A DNA stretch of 64,000 nucleotides from assembly GCA_021413735.1 (NCBI GenBank), contig JAIOPV010000178.1, forward strand, positions 1-64,000, written 5' to 3'. This document shows positions 16,628 to 22,421 of the stretch, piece after piece. The DNA is from Planctomycetota bacterium (GTDB taxonomy: Bacteria; Planctomycetota; Planctomycetia; Gemmatales; Gemmataceae). The notes beneath the pieces are model-generated. The model saw only the letters and a list, made by a program, of their open reading frames with translations, did not search any database and was not told where the DNA came from. Both the position numbers and the translations under genes were made by a program. Numbering within the stretch: the first letter of the stretch is position 1; the number at the start of each line of letters is the position of its first letter.

Positions 16628-18634
16628 TTACCACCCGTGCAGTCTGGACCACAACCGGAAGTAGTAATCGACTTCCGGATCGGTGGGAGAGATTGCGTGT
16701 GCCTGTACGATCTCGCTCCTCGCAGCAGCAATGTTCCCCGCCGCGTACTCTCGCAAGGCCGCCTCCAGATGGGGTCCAGCAGCAGACGATCGCACGATCC
16801 GAGGTGAGACTCCAACTCCAAAGTCGTTGCTCGTCCCCTGGGTCAAACAGGCAACAGCCACCATTGCCACCAGGACAGCGCCGATTCCGAACACCCACCA
16901 GCGAGAGAAGGGTGCCCGTCGCAGGCCACCAGTCTCAGCCTCCATCGACACCACCGCCAAGAATCCAATCACGCTGGTCACAACCAGCACCATCAAACCA
17001 ACGGTCCACGGGGCAACAAGATCACCAACAAACACAGCGGGATACTCTGCTTTCGCCATCGCGTTTTCGATGACGGGAATCGCTGGGAGTTGATCGGATA
17101 ATCCGATCCGTCCATCCGGGAGTCGGTCAAGTGAATAGCGAAGCATGTGGACGTGAAGCACGATTCCGACGGCAGCATCGAAGGCTACTCCGAGAAGGGC
17201 CACCCGACGAAGCCAGACAGGCAGTGTGCCAAGACTCGCAGCCAGGTAAACCACTCCGAGCAATGCAAGTGGTTGGAGACAAACGTGGGCCATCCCAACC
17301 AACTCTTGGCCACCATTCACAGCAATCCCGACGAGCGTGCAGAACGGGATGAATGACACCCAGAACACCCGGAGTGAGCGAGGAATCCTTTGGCGATCTT
17401 GGAGGTCGCGCGTCAGGAGATAGGTCACAATCAACCCACCTGCGAGACCCATCATCGGGAAGAGAGCTGTCTGGTAAATGAGGAACCAGTACTCCCGCCA
17501 ATATCCGAGGCGATTGGGTTGCCAGAAGAATTCCTCGAACGTCGCTCGTGGCAGATACACCGGATGAGGCACCAGTGTCCGGAGTGTGTTGCTCGCCACC
17601 TTCTGGACATTCTCGATGGGCGTTAATTGAGCCGATGCTGTCACGGTGGGGTTGGCACCCAAGGTGTCCGTTGGACCGTAGAGAGCGAATGCCCAACCGA
17701 ACCATGTCGCCAGAACTGTGGCTGCGAGCACTCCAGCTACCGGCACCTCCCACTTGGGTCTCAGGCCCCAGGCAGCGAGGACGAGGTAATGGATCGCAAG
17801 AAACAGAAGGTACGGGCCAGCTGAATAGTGGACAAGCGCCGCGCATGCGAGGCTGACAACAGCCGCAAGCATCCTGCCGGAGTCATGCTTTCGCCAACCG
17901 CGGAGATACAGCGCAAGGCCAAGGAGAGTGAAAAAGCCACAGAACAGCTTTGTCCAGAGGAAGAGGTGGTTCTGTTGGAACGAAGGGCAGAGAGCCAAGA
18001 ACGCGACAATCAATCCGATTCGGCGATGGCCACCCCGAACCATTAGCCCCGCCATGAAGATGAGGGGGAAGTAGACGAGCAAGTTGAGAAACTGAGAGAT
18101 CACCTGGTAAGCGGGGAACGAGTCACCGACCTGGCCGAGGTAAAACGCCATGACGAGATTCATGAACGGCGGCCGAGCGGTCAAGCCATAGAGCCCGAGG
18201 AATTGGTAGTCGGTCGGATAGCGATGGAGGAAGTACAGCGCTCTCTCATAGTGTTCCCAATAGTCTCCCGCCCAGAACCCACCAGCGTAGGTCCGCACAA
18301 GAGCGAGCAAGACAAGCCCCCACACGACCAACACTCCAAATCCCGCAAACAATCGCTGCACATCTCGGCGAGCAAAATATCTTCGCAGGTCTTTCCGACA
18401 CGCCAGTCCAAGTCCGATAGCGACCGCGGTTGAGCAGTAATAACCTGTTGGTCCCAGGTTGAGCAGAAACACCAGTGTCGAGGCCAAGTAGACGAGGAGG
18501 TACGAAAGTGCCACTGAGCCGCAAGCGGTTTCGAGGTAGTTCCATCTCAATCGGCGAACGAAAAAGAAGCCCGGAGCGAACGAGCAAATCGCGAGGAGGA
18601 GGGCGGTGCAGAGCAGTCGGCTGGTCTCGGTCAT
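16628..18634 (-). CDS. Large polytopic membrane protein, GT-C-like, with C-terminal TPR-like tail
   Basis: 668 residues from ATG 18634. At least ten hydrophobic segments span the protein, beginning with LLCTALLLAICSFAPGFFFV. The first large loop has GGFWAGDYWEHYERALYFL and later LTARPPFMNLVM, an acidic-aromatic loop in the place where GT-C glycosyltransferases keep catalytic Asp or Glu. The last 45 residues (LREYAAGNIAAARSEIVQAH and YYFRLW) resemble one TPR hairpin. A lipid-linked sugar transferase is possible but unproven. It lies 94 bases downstream of the tRNA array on the same strand and may share its transcript. It converges with the Lon-like gene. Confidence 0.7.
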   Translation of the reverse strand: MTETSRLLCTALLLAICSFAPGFFFVRRLRWNYLETACGSVALSYLLVYLASTLVFLLNLGPTGYYCSTAVAIGLGLACRKDLRRYFARRDVQRLFAGFGVLVVWGLVLLALVRTYAGGFWAGDYWEHYERALYFLHRYPTDYQFLGLYGLTARPPFMNLVMAFYLGQVGDSFPAYQVISQFLNLLVYFPLIFMAGLMVRGGHRRIGLIVAFLALCPSFQQNHLFLWTKLFCGFFTLLGLALYLRGWRKHDSGRMLAAVVSLACAALVHYSAGPYLLFLAIHYLVLAAWGLRPKWEVPVAGVLAATVLATWFGWAFALYGPTDTLGANPTVTASAQLTPIENVQKVASNTLRTLVPHPVYLPRATFEEFFWQPNRLGYWREYWFLIYQTALFPMMGLAGGLIVTYLLTRDLQDRQRIPRSLRVFWVSFIPFCTLVGIAVNGGQELVGMAHVCLQPLALLGVVYLAASLGTLPVWLRRVALLGVAFDAAVGIVLHVHMLRYSLDRLPDGRIGLSDQLPAIPVIENAMAKAEYPAVFVGDLVAPWTVGLMVLVVTSVIGFLAVVSMEAETGGLRRAPFSRWWVFGIGAVLVAMVAVACLTQGTSNDFGVGVSPRIVRSSAAGPHLEAALREYAAGNIAAARSEIVQAHAISPTDPEVDYYFRLWSRLHGW

Positions 18635-18728
18635 CCGGGTTGACTCCCGTGTGCATCCGAGACGATTTACCGAAATGCCCACAATTGGAAACCTGACCCG
18701 ACCACAGAGCATGGACATTTTGCGACAG

Positions 18729-18796
18729 TACCCCGAGAAGGAGTCGAACCTTCCAGCCAGGCTTCGTAGACCCGGCACCGCGCCGTCGGTCGGGGC
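18729..18796 (-). tRNA. tRNA-Arg(ACG), aberrant D-arm
   Basis: Acceptor GCCCCGA/TCGGGGT, T-arm GAAGG-TTCGACT-CCTTC and anticodon loop CTACGAA are all well formed. Only 15 bases (CCGACGGCGCGGTGC) separate the acceptor and anticodon stems, without T8 or A14 and with no clear D-stem. Total 68 bases. Last of the array as transcribed. Confidence 0.7.
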
Positions 18797-18802
18797 AAGC
18801 AG

Positions 18803-18871
18803 TTCTCCGTACAGGAGTCGAACCTGTCAACCGGGCTTCGGAGGCCCAGCGCCGCTGCCGTCGGACGGAGA
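18803..18871 (-). tRNA. tRNA-Arg(CCG), aberrant D-arm
   Basis: Acceptor TCTCCGT/ACGGAGA, T-arm ACAGG-TTCGACT-CCTGT and anticodon loop CTCCGAA (anticodon CCG) pair well. The D-region is 16 bases (CCGACGGCAGCGGCGC), closely similar to that of the neighbouring Arg(ACG) gene and equally non-canonical. Total 69 bases. Confidence 0.7.
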
Positions 18872-18881
18872 ATGAGGACAG

Positions 18882-18953
18882 TCAGGATGGCAGGAATCGA
18901 ACCTACTTCAACGAGTTCCCAAGACTCGCGGCCAGCCAATGGCCCACATCCTG
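18882..18953 (-). tRNA. tRNA-Pro(TGG)
   Basis: Complete cloverleaf: acceptor CAGGATG/CATCCTG (C1-G72 as usual for bacterial tRNA-Pro), D-arm GGCC-ATTGGCT-GGCC, anticodon arm CGAGT-CTTGGGA-ACTCG, T-arm GTAGG-TTCGATT-CCTGC. 72 bases. Confidence 0.9.
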
Positions 18954-18959
18954 AAACAG

Positions 18960-19031
18960 TCGAACCGGCAGGAGTCGAACCTGCATAAGTCGCTTTAGAA
19001 GAGCGATGCCTCTCCAATCGGCCACGGTCCG
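18960..19031 (-). tRNA. tRNA-Arg(TCT)
   Basis: Acceptor CGGACCG/CGGTTCG (one G-T pair), D-stem GCC/GGC, anticodon arm TCGCT-CTTCTAA-AGCGA, T-arm GCAGG-TTCGACT-CCTGC. 72 bases. Reads AGA codons, rare in GC-rich genomes. Confidence 0.9.
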
Positions 19032-19058
19032 AAGTTGCCCACGCAAGTTCCCGAGGCG

Positions 19059-19131
19059 ATTTTGCGGCCGGACTCGAACCGGCATCCTCCTGCTTTTCGA
19101 GCAGGTGCCCGACCAGTTGGGCTACGCACCA
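19059..19131 (-). tRNA. tRNA-like gene, anticodon GAA (Phe-like), damaged acceptor
   Basis: D-arm (GCCC-AACTGGTC-GGGC), anticodon stem (CCTGC/GCAGG) and T-arm (GCCGG-TTCGAGT-CCGGC) are perfect. The loop is TCGAAAA, with C instead of the universal T at position 33. Acceptor TGGTGCG/CGCAAAA has only five of seven pairs. Probably a decayed or specialised tRNA. Confidence 0.6.
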
Positions 19132-19163
19132 GTGTGTACGCTTCCGTTGTTGGGCGCGGGCAG

Positions 19164-19235
19164 AGCGTTCGGCGGGATTTGAACCCGCGCGTCCTGGGTG
19201 GAAACCAGGCAGGCTACCGTTGACCTCACGAACGC
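19164..19235 (-). tRNA. tRNA-Gly(TCC)
   Basis: Acceptor GCGTTCG/CGAACGC with discriminator T, D-stem AGGT/GCCT, anticodon arm CCTGG-TTTCCAC-CCAGG, T-arm GCGGG-TTCAAAT-CCCGC. 72 bases. Confidence 0.9.
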
Positions 19236-19248
19236 AATCATCGAACAG

Positions 19249-19321
19249 TCCCGGCAACTGGAGTCGAACCAGTTCCTCCGCGTTTTCAGCACGGCGCTTC
19301 TACCGAGTTAGCTTCACCGGG
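19249..19321 (-). tRNA. tRNA-Phe(GAA)
   Basis: Acceptor CCCGGTG/TGCCGGG (two wobble pairs), anticodon arm CCGTG-CTGAAAA-CGCGG, T-arm ACTGG-TTCGACT-CCAGT. Position 8 is A instead of T, and position 1 is C, not the usual G. 73 bases. Confidence 0.82.
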
Positions 19322-19331
19322 ATCGAACCAG

Positions 19332-19404
19332 TGCCTCGCCAGGGGATCGAACCCTGCATGAGTCGGTTAAAAGCCGACTGCTTCGCCATTGAAGCGTGCG
19401 AGGC
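19332..19404 (-). tRNA. tRNA-Lys(TTT)
   Basis: Acceptor GCCTCGC/GCGAGGC, D-arm GCTTC-AATGGC-GAAGC, anticodon arm GTCGG-CTTTTAA-CCGAC, T-arm CAGGG-TTCGATC-CCCTG. Position 8 is A. 73 bases. Confidence 0.88.
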
Positions 19405-19415
19405 ATTTTCCAGGT

Positions 19416-19482
19416 CGGAGGGCGGAAGGCGGAAGGGGGAACTTGACTTTCATTCTGCCTTCTGCCCTCCGCCTTCCGCCTT
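19416..19482. repeat. Palindromic repeat inside the tRNA array
   Basis: A GGAGGGCGGAAGGCGGAAGG arm and its inverse (CTTCTGCCCTCCGCCTTCCG) lie between the tRNA-Lys and tRNA-Gln(TTG) genes. The same family is inserted twice inside the gene at 40074-43070. Confidence 0.8.
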
Positions 19483-19489
19483 CGAAATG

Positions 19490-19564
19490 TTCCGGAGGCT
19501 GGAATCGAACCAGCGACGTCCACCTTCAAAGGGTGGCATCAGTGCCAGCACTGAATCCTCCGGA
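19490..19564 (-). tRNA. tRNA-Gln(TTG)
   Basis: Acceptor TCCGGAG/CTCCGGA, D-arm TCAGT-GCTGGC-ACTGA, anticodon arm CCACC-CTTTGAA-GGTGG, T-arm GCTGG-TTCGATT-CCAGC. 75 bases. Position 8 is G. Clearly a duplicate relative of the next tRNA-Gln. Confidence 0.88.
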
Positions 19565-19578
19565 ATGAACACCGACAG

Positions 19579-19653
19579 TTGCCGAGGCAGGAATCGAACC
19601 TGCGTCGTCCACCTTCAGAGGGTGGCATCAGTACCAGCACTGAATCCTCGGCA
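19579..19653 (-). tRNA. tRNA-Gln(CTG)
   Basis: Acceptor TGCCGAG/CTCGGCA, D-arm TCAGT-GCTGGT-ACTGA, anticodon arm CCACC-CTCTGAA-GGTGG, T-arm GCAGG-TTCGATT-CCTGC. 75 bases. The core is almost identical to the tRNA-Gln(TTG) gene. Confidence 0.88.
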
Positions 19654-19664
19654 AAGAAGCAAAG

Positions 19665-19735
19665 CTCCCCAGGGTGGACTTGAACCACCATTCTCCGGTT
19701 AACAGCCGGGCGGCCGACCATTGGCTGACCGGGGA
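19665..19735 (-). tRNA. tRNA-Asn(GTT), second copy
   Basis: Acceptor TCCCCGG/CTGGGGA with discriminator G, D-stem GCC/GGC, anticodon loop CTGTTAA on a four-pair CCGG/CCGG stem, T-arm GGTGG-TTCAAGT-CCACC. 71 bases. Confidence 0.88.
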
Positions 19736-19751
19736 GTGAATACGCGGACAG

Positions 19752-19825
19752 CAGCGGTGGTAGGAATCGAACCTACACTGTGCGCTTTAACAGAGCGCCG
19801 CCTTACCATTCGGCTCCACACCGCT
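19752..19825 (-). tRNA. tRNA-Asn(GTT), first copy
   Basis: Acceptor AGCGGTG/CACCGCT, D-stem GCC/GGC, anticodon arm GCGCT-CTGTTAA-AGCGC, T-arm GTAGG-TTCGATT-CCTAC. 74 bases. First gene of the array as transcribed. Its acceptor differs completely from the other tRNA-Asn. Confidence 0.9.
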
Positions 19826-19856
19826 GGATGTGGTTGATGATGTCGATAAACGCATC

Positions 19857-19891
19857 GGGGCCGGGCGTCCCTCACGGTAACGCCCGGCCCC
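19857..19891. repeat. GC-rich hairpin upstream of the tRNA array
   Basis: A perfect 12-base stem, GGGGCCGGGCGT (19857-19868) with ACGCCCGGCCCC (19880-19891), lies 32 bases before the first tRNA as transcribed. No T-run follows on either strand. It may be a leader hairpin or another repeat. The rest of 19892-20170 shows no gene. Confidence 0.5.
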
Positions 19892-20170
19892 GGAAATGTT
19901 TCCGATGGTCCCCTGCGTCACCTGGTGATGGTGCGTTGATTAAACGGCCGGAATCCGAACCCGCGTTGCGGGCGATTGGGATTCGTCGGCTGTTTGGGGA
20001 ACCGTTTCATGGCTTCGCCTGTGTTTGGTGTGTTCACCTTCATAGACGCTCAACGCAAAAGATGGTTCGCGTCAGACACAGAATTATTTCGGAAACTTGC
20101 TCTTCGCGTGCACCCCGGTTATGACAAACGCCGGATAGCAAACGTTGCCCTACATCGCGGAGATTCAACA

Positions 20171-20638
20171 ATGGCGAGCGATCCGGAAAAGCGCATTCAG
20201 GAACTTCACCTGACTCTGCCACCAGCCCCGAAGCCCGTGGCCGTGTACAAGACCGCCGTGAAGTACGGCAACTTGCTGTTCATCTCGGGTCACGGTCCGT
20301 TGAAGGCCGACAAGTCGATGATTACCGGGCGGCTCGGCAAAGACATGACACTCGAACAGGGTAAGGAGGCTGCGAAGCAGGTCGGGCTGGCGATCCTGGC
20401 CACGGTGAAGGACACGCTCGGTTCGCTGAACAAAGTGAAGCGGCTCATCAAGACGTTCGGCATGGTGAACTGCACCGACGACTTCCTCGATCAGCCGAAG
20501 GTCATCAATGGCTTCTCGGAGCTGATGAAGGACGTGTTCGGCGAAGAGGCCGGCGTCGGCGCTCGCAGTGCCGTTGGGCACAACTCGCTTCCGGGGAACA
20601 TCGCCGTCGAGATCGAATGCATCTTCGAGGTGGAATGA
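20171..20638 (+). CDS. RidA-family protein
   Basis: 155 residues from ATG 20171. It has the RidA/YjgF/UK114 pattern: an initial ALxLxLPPAPKPVAxY-like segment, GNLLFISGHGPL, and the C-terminal VGARSAVGHNSLPGN with an Arg in the ligand-binding position and an ending VEIECIFEVE. Family members form trimers with a cleft that hydrolyses reactive enamine/imine intermediates. This is the longer variety common in planctomycetes and actinobacteria. Monocistronic; the tRNA array is divergent from it. Confidence 0.85.
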   Translation: MASDPEKRIQELHLTLPPAPKPVAVYKTAVKYGNLLFISGHGPLKADKSMITGRLGKDMTLEQGKEAAKQVGLAILATVKDTLGSLNKVKRLIKTFGMVNCTDDFLDQPKVINGFSELMKDVFGEEAGVGARSAVGHNSLPGNIAVEIECIFEVE

Positions 20639-20647
20639 ATCATCTTT

Positions 20648-20695
20648 CGCCGCTTACGGCTTTGCACGACAACTTGTGCAAAGCCGCAAGCGGCG
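20648..20695. repeat. Palindromic repeat (GCCGCAAGCGGC family variant)
   Basis: CGCCGCTTACGGCTTTGCAC pairs with GTGCAAAGCCGCAAGCGGCG, separated by about eight bases, ten bases after the RidA stop. Related copies lie at 47852, 51793, 55208 and 59011. It could end transcription. Confidence 0.7.
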
Positions 20696-20896
20696 AAATT
20701 CAGTAATTGACGCCGCCCGTTCGTTAGACTATCTTTGACTTGCGAGAATGACGCTGCCACGGCGTTCTCGCAAACTGCCTGCGCTGCCTGCTCCTCCCCG
20801 ATTGACATCCGGGGCTTGCCCTCTGCGACCTCGGTCGCTCGTTACGAAACCCTCCCCTGCTTTCAAAACCTAACCCGACCCCGCATGGAGTCCGCG

Positions 20897-22210
20897 ATGA
20901 ATTTGTTGAGCCGTTGCATGGGTTCGCCATTGAACCGCCGCAACTTTATGCACGTCGGGGCAGTTGGGGCGCTCGGCCTCACCCTCGATCAATACATGCG
21001 GTTGCAAGCCGCCGACCCCGCAGCCCCCGGCAAGCCGAAGCCCAAAGCCGAAGCGTGCATTCACATCTTCATGCCGGGCGGCATGGCTCACCAAGAGAGC
21101 TGGGACCCGAAGCCGTTCGCGCCGGTCGAGTATCGCGGGCAGATGGGCACCGTTCAGACCAAGCTCGAAGGCGTCGTCTTCAATGAGTGCCTGCCAAAGA
21201 CCGCTGCTCTCGCCGACAAGATCACGGTGGCTCGCGCGATGACGCACGGCGAAGCGGCCCACGAACGCGGCACGCACAATATGTTCACCGGCTACCGACC
21301 CAGCCCCGCCTTGAAGTTCCCGAGCATGGGTAGCGTCGTGAGTCACGAACTCGGCGTGAGGAACAACCTGCCGCCATACGTTGCGGTGCCAAGTCAACCG
21401 GCCCAGGACGCGGGCAGCGGTTACCTCAGCAGTAGCTTCGCTCCGTTCAGCCTTGGCAGCGACCCGGCGAACGGCGGCTTCCGCGTGCAAGACCTGACGC
21501 TTCCGGGCGGCGTGACCCCCGATCGCTTCACGACTCGCCGCAACATGCTCGACGCCGTGAACGCGCATTTCACCGGCAAGGAGAAGTCGGACAACCTCGA
21601 CGCGATGGACACGTTCTACCAACGGGCTTACGGCCTCATTAGCAGCGAGAAGGCTCGTGCCGCGTTCGACATCAACGCCGAACCGGCAGCACTTCGCGAT
21701 CAGTACGGTCGCAACGCGGCGGGTCAGCGGTTGCTGATGGCGCGTCGTCTCGTGGAAAGCGGCGTGCGGTTCGTGACGCTGACCTACGGCGGCTGGGATC
21801 TTCACGGTGGCATCGTCGGCGGGACGAAGAACCAACTCCCGGCGTTCGATCAGGCGTATGCGGCGCTGCTGACCGACCTGCAAACTCGTGGGTTGCTCGA
21901 CACGACGCTCATCATGATTTCGAGCGAGTTCGGTCGCACGCCGAAGATTAACGCGACGGCTGGCCGCGATCACTGGCCGAAGGTGTTCAGCGTGGTGCTG
22001 GCGGGTGGTGGCGTGAAGAAGGGCTTCATCTACGGCAAGTCCGACGCAACCGCATCGGAGCCTGAGGAAGACGGCCTGACGGTGGAAGACCTGGCACACA
22101 CGGTTTACGACTGCCTCGGCATCGACGCCTCGAAGAAACTGATGTCGCCGGGTGATCGACCGATCGACATTGTCCGCGAGGGCAAGGTCCGCAAGGAACT
22201 GCTGGCGTAA
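20897..22210 (+). CDS. DUF1501 protein with Tat signal
   Basis: 437 residues from ATG 20897 (GGAG six bases upstream; ATG 20885 would add four residues). The Tat-type signal is LNRRNFMHVGAVGALGLTL. DUF1501 blocks: FMPGGMAHQESWDPKPF, ARRLVESGVRFVTLTYGG, SSEFGRTPKINATAGRDHW. Alkaline-phosphatase-like superfamily, substrate unknown. It opens a cluster with the PPC-domain, DUF1549/DUF1553 and cytochrome-WD40 genes, a grouping typical of planctomycetes, which suggests joint action in the periplasm. It is similar in plan to the protein at 8991. Confidence 0.88.
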   Translation: MNLLSRCMGSPLNRRNFMHVGAVGALGLTLDQYMRLQAADPAAPGKPKPKAEACIHIFMPGGMAHQESWDPKPFAPVEYRGQMGTVQTKLEGVVFNECLPKTAALADKITVARAMTHGEAAHERGTHNMFTGYRPSPALKFPSMGSVVSHELGVRNNLPPYVAVPSQPAQDAGSGYLSSSFAPFSLGSDPANGGFRVQDLTLPGGVTPDRFTTRRNMLDAVNAHFTGKEKSDNLDAMDTFYQRAYGLISSEKARAAFDINAEPAALRDQYGRNAAGQRLLMARRLVESGVRFVTLTYGGWDLHGGIVGGTKNQLPAFDQAYAALLTDLQTRGLLDTTLIMISSEFGRTPKINATAGRDHWPKVFSVVLAGGGVKKGFIYGKSDATASEPEEDGLTVEDLAHTVYDCLGIDASKKLMSPGDRPIDIVREGKVRKELLA

Positions 22211-22232
22211 TTCCTGCCTGAGTCCCGGAGGG

Positions 22233-22375
22233 ACGGCGGATGGTAGCCAGGGGTGGAGCGAAGCGCAACCCCTGGAAACGTGAACCAAAAGACCAAAACG
22301 CTTGGCAACCAATGACCTCGGTTCGCTTCCGGACCAGGGGTTGCGCTTCGCTCCACCCCTGGCTACCATCCGCCG
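22233..22375. repeat. Palindromic repeat, transposase-linked family
   Basis: Two inverted arms of about 42 bases (GGATGGTAGCCAGGGGTGGA start) with a 58-base centre. It separates the DUF1501 and PPC genes. Single or paired copies of the same arm lie around the Y1 transposase at 27971-28429. Confidence 0.85.
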
Positions 22376-22421
22376 CCCTTCCAGGGCTCAAAACAATCGT
22401 TCGCTCCGTGAGACACCCGTG

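Noticed and set aside
19940-19975. A T-arm-like stretch (GGGTTCGGATTCC on the minus strand) right of the tRNA array
   Set aside because: The stem does not pair and no anticodon or acceptor arm is present at the right spacing.
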